Assembly (NCBI RefSeq): GCF_900182615.1
Contig: NZ_FXTE01000007.1
Span: forward strand, 108,615-172,614
DNA from: Ruegeria faecimaris
GTDB taxonomy: Bacteria > Pseudomonadota > Alphaproteobacteria > Rhodobacterales > Rhodobacteraceae
Direction of reading: 5' to 3'
DNA length: 64,000 nt
Below, one piece after another: positions 52,127 to 60,391 of the stretch. The notes beneath the pieces were generated by a model, which was not told the DNA's origin, did not search any database, and saw only the letters and a program-made list of their open reading frames with translations. Position 1 is the first letter of the stretch, and the number at the start of each line of letters is the position of its first letter. Position numbers and translations under genes: made by a program.

Positions 52127-53572
52127 TCAGCCAGGATCCGTGTTATAGATCAGCCTCTCGTCGCAGGGCGCGATCCGCAGGATATTGGTCGTGCCGGGCA
52201 CGTTGAACGGAACACCAGCGGTGACAACGATCTGATCCGTGTCAGTTGCAAATCCACCAGAACGAGCAGCACGGGCGGCGCTGACGACCGCCCCTTTGAA
52301 ACGCTCAAGCTCGGGCGTCATTACGCAATGGCAGCCCCAGCTCAGGCATAACCGACGGGCCGTTCCCTTTGCCGGGGTCATTGCAATGATCGGAACTCCG
52401 GGACGTTCGCGCGCGGTCAACAGCGCAGTTGTGCCGCTTTGAGTGAAACAACAGATGGCCTTGATATCCGTTTTCTCGGCAATTTCGCGAGCGGCGGCGA
52501 CGATGCCGTCGGCCACGGTGGTCCCCTTCGCCGTGCGCGATGCTGCGATAATCTGATCATAAGTGGGGTCGGCTTCGACCTCGATGGCGACCTTGTTCAT
52601 GGTCTGCACGGCCTCGATCGGATATGAGCCAGCGGCAGATTCCGCACTCAGCATGATGGCATCCGTGCCTTCGTAGATTGCGGTTGCCACATCTGAAACC
52701 TCGGCCCGCGTGGGCATCGGGCTTTCGATCATGCTTTCCAGCATCTGTGTGGCCACAATCACCGGCTTGGCGGCGCTACGGCACCGGCGGACCAGACGTT
52801 TCTGGATCGGGGGCACCGCGGAAACCGGTAGCTCCACGCCCAGATCTCCGCGCGCAACCATAATGCCGTCAGAGGCATCGAGGATGTCGTCAAACGCTTC
52901 AACCGCAGCAGGCTTTTCAATCTTGGACAGGATCGAGGCGCGCCCATCGGCCAGTGCCCGAGCCTCAAAAACATCCTTGGCCCGCTGAACGAAACTCAGC
53001 GCCAACCAATCCACACCCAGCTGGCAGACGAATTCCAGATCACCACGATCCTTGGCGGACAAAGCGGCCAAGGGCAGCACGACATCCGGCACGTTCACGC
53101 CTTTTCGGTTCGAAATTGTCCCGCCGACCTCGACGGTGCAATTCGCATGATCCTGGCCGCAATCCTGTACGATCAGGCGAATTTTGCCATCATTGACCAA
53201 GAGACGCGCACCGGGTTCCAGCGCAGCAAAAATCTCGGGATGGGGCAGGCATACGCGACCAGCGTCGCCCGGGGCCGGATCCAGATCCAACCGAAACACG
53301 GCACCCTCGATCAGCTCTTCCGCATCATTGGCAAATACGCCGACACGCAGCTTTGGCCCCTGCAGATCTGCAAGAATGGCGATAGGGCTGTCCAGATCCT
53401 TTTCGACCTGACGGATGATCCGGTGCCGCTCGCGGATTTCGTCATGGCTGCCATGGCTCATGTTCAGGCGAAATACGTCGGCTCCAGCTTCGTGCAATGC
53501 GCGAATGGTGTCATAGTCATTGGACGCCGGCCCCAGCGTCGCCACGATTTTCACATTTCTCAGGCGTCGCAT
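52127..53572 (-). CDS. pyk: Pyruvate kinase
   Basis: A 481-residue enzyme that makes ATP and pyruvate from phosphoenolpyruvate. NVKIVATLGPASNDYDTIRALHEAG at the start (in parts), FRLNMSHGSHDEI, ILADLQGPKLRVG, the catalytic lysine in SILSKIEKPAAVEAFDDI (about residue 215), MVARGDLGVELP and ATQMLESMIESPMPTRAEVSDVA are all present. ATG at 53572 follows AGGAGA. The stop is immediately next to the stop of the convergent Lrp gene. Confidence 0.97.
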   Translation of the reverse strand: MRRLRNVKIVATLGPASNDYDTIRALHEAGADVFRLNMSHGSHDEIRERHRIIRQVEKDLDSPIAILADLQGPKLRVGVFANDAEELIEGAVFRLDLDPAPGDAGRVCLPHPEIFAALEPGARLLVNDGKIRLIVQDCGQDHANCTVEVGGTISNRKGVNVPDVVLPLAALSAKDRGDLEFVCQLGVDWLALSFVQRAKDVFEARALADGRASILSKIEKPAAVEAFDDILDASDGIMVARGDLGVELPVSAVPPIQKRLVRRCRSAAKPVIVATQMLESMIESPMPTRAEVSDVATAIYEGTDAIMLSAESAAGSYPIEAVQTMNKVAIEVEADPTYDQIIAASRTAKGTTVADGIVAAAREIAEKTDIKAICCFTQSGTTALLTARERPGVPIIAMTPAKGTARRLCLSWGCHCVMTPELERFKGAVVSAARAARSGGFATDTDQIVVTAGVPFNVPGTTNILRIAPCDERLIYNTDPG

Positions 53573-53613
53573 TGACCTTGTTCTCCTCAAATCATGTCCT
53601 GAATTTGCGCGAA

Positions 53614-53627
53614 TGTTACCGCAAACA
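53614..53627 (-). promoter_or_regulatory. Candidate LacI-family operator (CceR-like) upstream of pyk
   Basis: TGTTACCGCAAACA matches the LacI-type pattern TGTNANCGNTNACA with one mismatch and has arms TGTT/AACA. In related bacteria CceR, a LacI-family repressor, controls central carbon genes through such sites. It lies 41 bases before the pyk start. Confidence 0.45.
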
Positions 53628-53705
53628 TCGACTCTGCCCGCTTATTGCGCAATTCCCTTTCCGAAGCAACTGTCCTAAACCTGCCGGAAACAACATGACA
53701 GGCTT

Positions 53706-54443
53706 ATGACGTATTCTCCGTTTTTTATCCATGGCGCGGATCGCCCTTCCCGCTGGCTGATCACATGTGACCACGCGACCAATACTGTTCCACCGGGAAT
53801 CAATGGTGGGGATCTTGGCTTGCCGCGTGAGGATATGGAGCGCCACATTGCCTATGACGTGGGCGCCTATGAAGTATCGAAACATCTGGGTGAAATTCTG
53901 AACGCGCCTGTGATCGCGGCGAATTTCTCGCGCCTTGTGATCGATCCGAACCGAGGCGAGGACGACCCGACTCTTGTGATGAAACTGTATGATGGGTCAA
54001 TCATTCCCGGCAACCGTAACGCCGATGCGGATGAGCGCGAGCGGCGTCTGAACATGTGTTACCGCCCTTACCATAGGGCATTGGCTGAGCTGGCCGCACT
54101 GCCCCATGCGGTGATCGTGTCGATGCATTCCTTCACCCGGCAGTTGCGTGGACGCGAACCGCGTCCCTGGCATGTCGGTGTGCTGCACACTCCGGATGAG
54201 CGTTTTTCGCGCCCACTGATCCACCGGTTGCAGGCTGAAAAGGACCTATGTGTTGGCGTCAATGAACCCTATACTGGCGTTCTGCCGGGCGATGCGATCG
54301 ACAAGCATTGCACTGCCTTTGGCCGCCCTAATGCGTTAATCGAACTGCGCAATGACCTGATCGCCGACCACGCGGGGCAGCGCGCGTGGGCCGAACGTCT
54401 GGGAATTGTCCTGGAAGACGCCCTTTCGCAAAGCGAATTGTGA
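53706..54443 (+). CDS. N-formylglutamate amidohydrolase family protein
   Basis: A 245-residue hydrolase of the FGase family. SRWLITCDHATNTVPPG near the start (Asp and His), FSRLVIDPNRGEDDPT near residue 75, VSMHSFTRQLRG near 137 and the C-terminal LIELRNDLI are conserved. Family members release formate from N-formylglutamate in histidine breakdown, but many are isolated with unknown substrates, as here. Confidence 0.9.
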   Translation: MTYSPFFIHGADRPSRWLITCDHATNTVPPGINGGDLGLPREDMERHIAYDVGAYEVSKHLGEILNAPVIAANFSRLVIDPNRGEDDPTLVMKLYDGSIIPGNRNADADERERRLNMCYRPYHRALAELAALPHAVIVSMHSFTRQLRGREPRPWHVGVLHTPDERFSRPLIHRLQAEKDLCVGVNEPYTGVLPGDAIDKHCTAFGRPNALIELRNDLIADHAGQRAWAERLGIVLEDALSQSEL

Positions 54444-54520
54444 CTTTTGGTGGCTGAGAGCCTGCGCACCATTGAGCGACCACGCCCGAAACCCCATATA
54501 TCAGGCGAAAGGAGGCGATC

Positions 54521-54760
54521 ATGACGCAAGAGCTTTTGACATCTGTTTTCGGCTGGATGGCGGTGATCAACCTTGCTGTGTTACTATTTTCGACCCTGAT
54601 GGTCGTGCTGATGCAGGATTGGGCGGCTGGCATCCATAGTCGGATGTTCCAAATGGACCGCGCGGATGTGAAACGTGCGTATTTCAGGTATCTGGCCAAT
54701 TACAAAATTCTGGTGCTTATCTTTTCCATCGTGCCCTGGCTGGCGTTGAAACTGGCCTAG
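54521..54760 (+). CDS. DUF6868 family small membrane protein
   Basis: A 79-residue protein with two hydrophobic spans (about residues 13-30 and 60-77) and a conserved middle HSRMFQMDRADVKRAYFRYLANYK. It resembles a small inner-membrane family common in gamma- and alphaproteobacteria. AAAGGAGG before the ATG is a strong ribosome site. Function unknown. Confidence 0.75.
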   Translation: MTQELLTSVFGWMAVINLAVLLFSTLMVVLMQDWAAGIHSRMFQMDRADVKRAYFRYLANYKILVLIFSIVPWLALKLA

Positions 54761-54848
54761 CGCACTGAGGTGTTGCTGATGATTGAAACGGCCCGCTTTG
54801 GTTGTTAGGTCATCTTGAACATATTGGGCAAGCATCCGGAGCGAGAAC

Positions 54849-55163
54849 ATGGACCAGAAAACTGAAACCGAACTTCAGGCCGCCGCATTCCGCAGGTTGC
54901 AGCAGCACCTGATGGAAGACAGGACCGATGTTCAGAACATCGACATGATGAACCTGGCCGGATTTTGCCGCAACTGCCTGTCGCGCTGGTATCAGGAAGC
55001 GGCCAATGAACAGGGCATTGAGATGGACAAGGACGAAGCCCGCCAGATCTTTTACGGGATGACCATGAGCGAATGGAAAGCCAAGTATCAGACCGAAGCC
55101 AGTCCTGAAAAGCAGGCGGCTTTTGAAGTCTCATTCGAAGAAAATGTCGGCAAAAAGAGCTGA
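54849..55163 (+). CDS. DUF1244 family protein
   Basis: A 104-residue soluble protein. MNLAGFCRNCLSRWY near residue 34 and DEARQIFYGMTMSEWKAKYQ near 60 are the family's conserved blocks; the CxxC could bind metal. Function unknown, though the family is widespread in alphaproteobacteria. A terminator follows. Confidence 0.88.
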   Translation: MDQKTETELQAAAFRRLQQHLMEDRTDVQNIDMMNLAGFCRNCLSRWYQEAANEQGIEMDKDEARQIFYGMTMSEWKAKYQTEASPEKQAAFEVSFEENVGKKS

Positions 55164-55174
55164 ACGTGAAAATA

Positions 55175-55204
55175 GAAAGGCCCACCATTTCGGCGGGCCT
55201 TTTC
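55175..55204 (+). terminator. Rho-independent terminator after the DUF1244 gene
   Basis: AAAGGCCC-CC and GG-GGGCCTTTT pair around a short ATTTC-containing loop, with TTTT at the 3' side. It starts 12 bases after the stop codon. The rest of the 245 bases up to the cyanophycin operon shows no gene and should hold its promoter. Confidence 0.85.
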
Positions 55205-55449
55205 TCAGTGAGGCGGCTGTCAACAAAGGTTTCACGGCGTCCGCTACATTCGCTTCTTACGGTTGTTCCGATCCGAAAGCGACTGGCGCGGCGAATTGCG
55301 CAAATGCCCAGCTTTACCTCAGCGCTCCTAAGATTTTGCCTTTAAGGCCTGCGCCCGACATTTACGCTTTCTCCGAATTAAGGGATGGTTCTTCTGCTGA
55401 CTTTCAGTGCAAGAAAGGATGTCTTTGCTCTTACTGACGGGTATGAAAC

Positions 55450-56616
55450 GTGTTGAAACTGATCAAGAATGCGCGGCTCTATACGCCTGAGCCTGTTGGT
55501 TTAGGCCATATTCTCACCGCGGGTGAACGCATTATTTACCTCGGTAGCACTCAACCCGAACTGCCGGATCCGCTTCAGGCTGAAGTCGTTGACGTCGAAG
55601 GTGCATCGGTTGTTCCGGGTTTGATCGACGGACATGCGCATATCACGGGTGGTGGCGGTGAAACCGGGCCAGCCAGCCGGGTGCCGCCGATGGTCTTGTC
55701 CTCGTTCACCCGTGCCGGGGTCACGTCGGTTGTCGGGGTGTTGGGGACGGACGATCTGACCCGCAACACGCAGACGTTGGTGCAGCAGGCCTATGGGCTG
55801 CGGGAGGAGGGGCTTTCGGCTTGGTGTCACACTGGTGGCTATCACGTCCCTCTGACCACCCTGACCGGTTCCGCCCGGGGTGATATAGTATTCCTTGATC
55901 CGGTTATCGGCGTTGGGGAACTGGCGATCAGTGATCACCGGTCAAGCCAACCGACACTGGACGAGTTTCTGCGGATCGCAAGTGAGGCGCATGTCGCGGG
56001 CCTGATGACCGGCAAGGCAGGGATCGTGCATTGCCATATGGGCGACGGCGACAGGGGCCTGTCGATGTTGGGGCAGGCTATTGCGACCTGCGAAATTCCC
56101 GCACGCGTCTTCAACCCGACCCATGTCAATCGCAACAAACCCCTGTTTGAACAGGCCGTCGCGTTGGCGCGGCACGGATGTTACATCGACGCCACCGCGT
56201 TCCCCTGCGAACACATCGAGCCGGGCATATCAGCCGCCGAGGCCTATATCCAATTTTGCGATCTGGGTGGTCGTGCGGACCGTTTCACCATCAGCTCTGA
56301 CGGCGGTGGCTGCTTGCCGGCCTTTGACCGTGAGGGCAACCTTACACGGTTCGGTGTGGGATTGTCGGACACTCTGCCTGAAACACTGCGCGACCTGACC
56401 GATAAAGGAATGCCTCTGTCTGATGCACTTGCTCCGATGACCTCTAATGTCGCCGATCTGCTCAGGCTACATCGAAAGGGCCGTTTGAAAGTGGGTATGG
56501 ACGCCGATCTGGTGGTTCTTGACGAAAACACCGCTGTGCGGCATGTGATGGCCCGGGGGGAATGGCATGTCCGCGATGGCCAGATAGCCCGGCGCGGCAT
56601 GTATGAACAGATTTGA
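55450..56616 (+). CDS. iadA: Isoaspartyl dipeptidase (beta-aspartyl-peptidase)
   Basis: A 388-residue amidohydrolase-superfamily enzyme. Metal ligands are visible: VVPGLIDGHAHITGGGG (about 57-70), IVHCHMGDGDRG (about 195), FNPTHVNRN (about 222) and the aspartate in TISSDGGG (about 280). It splits beta-linked aspartyl dipeptides; next to a cyanophycinase gene its substrate is beta-Asp-Arg, giving aspartate and arginine. The start is GTG at 55450. Confidence 0.93.
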   Translation: MLKLIKNARLYTPEPVGLGHILTAGERIIYLGSTQPELPDPLQAEVVDVEGASVVPGLIDGHAHITGGGGETGPASRVPPMVLSSFTRAGVTSVVGVLGTDDLTRNTQTLVQQAYGLREEGLSAWCHTGGYHVPLTTLTGSARGDIVFLDPVIGVGELAISDHRSSQPTLDEFLRIASEAHVAGLMTGKAGIVHCHMGDGDRGLSMLGQAIATCEIPARVFNPTHVNRNKPLFEQAVALARHGCYIDATAFPCEHIEPGISAAEAYIQFCDLGGRADRFTISSDGGGCLPAFDREGNLTRFGVGLSDTLPETLRDLTDKGMPLSDALAPMTSNVADLLRLHRKGRLKVGMDADLVVLDENTAVRHVMARGEWHVRDGQIARRGMYEQI

Positions 56617-56671
56617 ACGTCCGCGCGGTCCCCGGTGGCTGCCCGCTATAGCTCCGGAAGGTAGTTAAGAT

Positions 56672-57559
56672 ATGTGCCCTGCACCCATTGATGCAGAGAC
56701 CCCGCGCGGGTTCATCATCCCGATCGGCGGTGGCGAAGACCGCGTCAAGGAAATGCAGATTCACCGCAAATTCGTGGAGCTGTCCGGCGGCGGCGATGCC
56801 GATATTGTCGTGATCCCGACAGCCTCGATGCTGGAAGAAACAGGGCCGGATTATAACCGCATTTTCTCTGAGCTTGGAGCGGGTCAGGTTGAGTTCCTGC
56901 CCATCTCGCGTCGCGCCGATTGCGACAATCCCGACTATGCCGAGATGTTGGACCGCGCCACCGGGATATTCATGACCGGCGGGAACCAGCTGCGCTTGTC
57001 GGCGATTCTGGGTGGCACGCTTGTTGCTCAAAAAATCCGGCGCCGGAATGCGGCGGGGATACCGATTGCGGGAACCTCAGCCGGGGCGTCGGTCATGTCC
57101 GAGCATATGGTTGCAGGCGGCAGCAGCAATTCCGCCCCAGCCGAAGGCAATATCACTCTGGCCCCGGGCATGGGTTTGACCAATGCAGTCATCATTGACC
57201 AGCATTTCACGCAGCGTAACCGCCTGGGGCGCCTGTTAACTGCCTCATCTTTCAACCCTTTCCTGATCGGGTTGGGCGTTGACGAAGACACGGCGGCCTT
57301 CATTGGACCCGATAACGTCCTTGAGGTAGTGGGCAGCGGAACGGTCACTGTGGTGGATGCCAGCCATCTGACGCATTCATCGATGTGGGATGCCCGCCGC
57401 GGAGAGGCGTTGAGCCTTCTGGGACTTCGGCTTGACGTTCTGGGCGAAGGGTGCCGTTATGATCTGACGGCTCGCCAGGCGTTTCCGCCGGATGAGCATA
57501 TGGCGTTCTGTACATTGCCGGACCTGTCCGGGGACGAGGGCGCCGGCGGGGGAAAATAA
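56672..57559 (+). CDS. cphB: Cyanophycinase
   Basis: A 295-residue serine peptidase (S51 family) that cuts cyanophycin to beta-Asp-Arg dipeptides. The nucleophile is Ser136 in AGTSAGAS; IIPIGGGEDRV and FMTGGNQLRLS are the other conserved blocks, and QHFTQRNRLGRLL near 173 forms the substrate pocket. It lies 55 bases after iadA and 22 before the synthetase gene. Confidence 0.95.
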   Translation: MCPAPIDAETPRGFIIPIGGGEDRVKEMQIHRKFVELSGGGDADIVVIPTASMLEETGPDYNRIFSELGAGQVEFLPISRRADCDNPDYAEMLDRATGIFMTGGNQLRLSAILGGTLVAQKIRRRNAAGIPIAGTSAGASVMSEHMVAGGSSNSAPAEGNITLAPGMGLTNAVIIDQHFTQRNRLGRLLTASSFNPFLIGLGVDEDTAAFIGPDNVLEVVGSGTVTVVDASHLTHSSMWDARRGEALSLLGLRLDVLGEGCRYDLTARQAFPPDEHMAFCTLPDLSGDEGAGGGK

Positions 57560-57581
57560 AAACTAACCAACAGGGTGCCTC

Positions 57582-60377
57582 ATGAAAATAATTTCGACCA
57601 ACGTCTTTGTCGGCCCGAATGTTTGGGCAAGTTTTCCGGTTATTCGCCACGTTATCGATCTGGGTATTCTGGAAGAATGGCCTTCGGCAAGAATTGGTTC
57701 GGAATTTATCGACGCTCTGGTCGCTGCACTTCCCGGTTTAGCAGAACATGGCTGTTCCTATCGCGAACCCGGCGGGTTCATCCGCCGCCTGCGCGAAGAT
57801 GAAGGCACCTGGCTGGGTCATGTGCTGGAACATTGCGCTATCGAGGTGCAGAACGTAGCTGGTACGGATGTGACTTTTGGCCGAACGCGCGGCACTGGCG
57901 AACCCGGCCAGTACAACATGGTCTATGAGTACCGCCAGCGCGATGTCGGACTGGATGCGGGCAAGCTGGCGATGCGTCTGCTAATGCATCTGTTGCCACA
58001 CTCCCTCAAGGACCAGGTGGATTACGATTTTGATCCGGATTTCAACTGGGATGATGAGTTACGCAGCTTTGTGCTGCGGGCGCAGCGCAAAGAATTTGGC
58101 CCCTCGACCGGCTCGTTGGTCAAGGCGGCACAAGAGCGGGACATTCCGTGGATCAGGCTGAACTCTGGCTCGCTGGTGCAGTTCGGACACGGGAAGTATC
58201 AGAAACGCATCCAGGCTACCATCACTTCTGAGACCAAACATATCTCGGTCGAGATTTCCTGCGACAAGGAAGATACCCACAATCTGCTGAACGATCTGGG
58301 TCTGCCGGTACCACAGCAGCGCATGGTCTATTCGGCACGCGAGGCGGCAAAAGCAGCGGGACGTATCGGGTTTCCTGTTGTCGTCAAGCCGCTCGACGCC
58401 AATCATGGGCGCGGTGTTTCGATCAATCTGAATTCAGAGTCCGAGGTCGAGGCCGGTTTTGCCGAAGCCAAGGAACATTCTCGGAGCAGGGCCATTCTGG
58501 TGGAAAGCTTCATCACCGGTTTTGACCACCGAATGCTGGTTGTGAACAACAAACTGGTTGCGGTGGCCAAGCGTGTCCCCGGACATGTCGTTGGCGACGG
58601 CACACACACGATTGCCGAACTGGTTGACATCGTGAACCAGGATCCGCGCCGTGGCATCGGACACGAGAAAGTGCTGACCATGCTGGAAATCGACAATCAG
58701 GCCAAACGCCTGATGGAGAATGCGGGCGTGACCGAAGAAACCGTGCTGTCGGAAGGCGAGATCTTCTATCTCCGTTCAACGGCAAATCTGTCGACGGGGG
58801 GTACAGCGATTGATCTGACGGATGTGGTGCATCCTGACAATCGTGACATGGCCGAACGCGCCATAATGGCGGTTGGATTGGATGTGGGAGGTGTGGATTT
58901 TCTGATCGACGACATCACCAAATCCTACAAGGATATTGGCGGAGCTATCGTCGAGGTGAACGCCGCCCCGGGCTTTCGGATGCACGTGGCGCCGTCCGAA
59001 GGTCAGCCCCGCGACGTGGCGGGCAGAGTGATCGACATGTTGTTCCCAGCCAATGAGGAAACCCGCATCCCGATTGCGGCGATCACAGGAACCAACGGCA
59101 AGACGACGACCTCGCGGATGCTGGGGCATATTATGAAAACCAGCAGCAAGACCGTTGGCATGACCTCGACCGATGGCGTCTATGTGGACGGTAAACTAAG
59201 CGTCAAGGGCGACATGACGGGACCGAAATCCGCACAGATCGTCCTGCGTGATCCGGCGGTCGATTTTGCGGTGATGGAAACCGCACGCGGCGGGCTTGTG
59301 CGGTCCGGTCTGGGCTATCAGCGGTCGAACGTGGCGGCGTGTCTGAATGTCTCGGCCGATCATCTGGGTCTCGGCGGCATAAACACGGTCGAGGAGCTGG
59401 CCGTTGTCAAGCGCGTGGTGGTTGAAAGCGCTGTGGATACTGCAGTGCTGAATGCCGATGACATCAACTGTCTGAAAATGGCCGACTACGCTCAAGCGGA
59501 TCAGATTTTCTATGTCACGACCAATCCAGCGCACAGTCTAGTCAAGGAACATATCAAGGCCGGCGGCAAGGCTATCGTGCTTGAAAAAGGCATGAATGGT
59601 GACATGCTGACCATCTATGACAACGGGCTTCATATCCCGGTTCTGTGGTCGCATCTGATCCCCGCGACGTTGGAAGGCAAGGCAATTTTCAACGTCCAGA
59701 ATGCGATGTTCGCCGCCGCGATGGCCTATAGTTTCGGCGTGGACCTAGATAATATCCGTCATGGGCTGCGCACCTTCGACACCAGCTATTTTCAGGCACC
59801 TGGACGGATGAATGTCTATGACGAACATCCCTTCAAGGTGATCCTCGATTATGGCCATAACCCCGCCGCGCTGAAAGCGATGGCGGCGCTGGCCGATCAG
59901 TTAGAGATCAAGGGCCGCAGGCTGTGCGTGGTAGCGATGCCTGGCGACCGGCGCGACGAAGATATTGTCGATGGGGCCGCCGCCCTGGCCGGACATTTTG
60001 ATCATTTCATCTGCAAGGCAGATGACCGCCGTCGCGGACGCGGGCATGACGAGGTGCCGCAGATGATGCGTCAAGCCCTGATCGACAACGGCGTGGATGC
60101 CGCAGCCATCACGGTCATCCCCGACGAGGTTGAAGCGGTCAGTGCCGCGTTGGTGCAGGCCGGACAGGGCGATCTGTTGGTGATCTTTGGTGATGACACA
60201 ACGCGCTGCTGGAAACAGATCATCTATTTCAATTCTGATGGCGAAGAACCTGAGGTCGCACCTGTGGCAGCCCCCGCCGAAACCTCGTTCGAAGATATGT
60301 TCGAAGGCGACCAGAACCTGATCCGGGATGAGCGTGGCGTGCGTCTGGCCCGTGAAATCAGCGAAGACGCGGATTGA
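57582..60377 (+). CDS. cphA: Cyanophycin synthetase
   Basis: A 931-residue enzyme that builds the arginine-aspartate polymer. Three domains are clear: the N-terminal domain (about 1-160), ATP-grasp (about 210-480, with FPVVVKPLDANHGRGVSIN near 264), which adds arginine or aspartate to the chain, and the Mur ligase-like domain (about 490-860, with P-loop GTNGKTTTSRML at about 503). Both active regions look intact, so this is a full CphA1-type enzyme. The C-terminal 60 residues are acidic. Confidence 0.96.
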   Translation: MKIISTNVFVGPNVWASFPVIRHVIDLGILEEWPSARIGSEFIDALVAALPGLAEHGCSYREPGGFIRRLREDEGTWLGHVLEHCAIEVQNVAGTDVTFGRTRGTGEPGQYNMVYEYRQRDVGLDAGKLAMRLLMHLLPHSLKDQVDYDFDPDFNWDDELRSFVLRAQRKEFGPSTGSLVKAAQERDIPWIRLNSGSLVQFGHGKYQKRIQATITSETKHISVEISCDKEDTHNLLNDLGLPVPQQRMVYSAREAAKAAGRIGFPVVVKPLDANHGRGVSINLNSESEVEAGFAEAKEHSRSRAILVESFITGFDHRMLVVNNKLVAVAKRVPGHVVGDGTHTIAELVDIVNQDPRRGIGHEKVLTMLEIDNQAKRLMENAGVTEETVLSEGEIFYLRSTANLSTGGTAIDLTDVVHPDNRDMAERAIMAVGLDVGGVDFLIDDITKSYKDIGGAIVEVNAAPGFRMHVAPSEGQPRDVAGRVIDMLFPANEETRIPIAAITGTNGKTTTSRMLGHIMKTSSKTVGMTSTDGVYVDGKLSVKGDMTGPKSAQIVLRDPAVDFAVMETARGGLVRSGLGYQRSNVAACLNVSADHLGLGGINTVEELAVVKRVVVESAVDTAVLNADDINCLKMADYAQADQIFYVTTNPAHSLVKEHIKAGGKAIVLEKGMNGDMLTIYDNGLHIPVLWSHLIPATLEGKAIFNVQNAMFAAAMAYSFGVDLDNIRHGLRTFDTSYFQAPGRMNVYDEHPFKVILDYGHNPAALKAMAALADQLEIKGRRLCVVAMPGDRRDEDIVDGAAALAGHFDHFICKADDRRRGRGHDEVPQMMRQALIDNGVDAAAITVIPDEVEAVSAALVQAGQGDLLVIFGDDTTRCWKQIIYFNSDGEEPEVAPVAAPAETSFEDMFEGDQNLIRDERGVRLAREISEDAD

Positions 60378-60391
60378 GCGGAGGCACCGGA

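Noticed and set aside
55123..55437. Frame of 104 codons after the DUF1244 gene
   Set aside because: It runs through a Rho-independent terminator and has no similarity or ribosome site.
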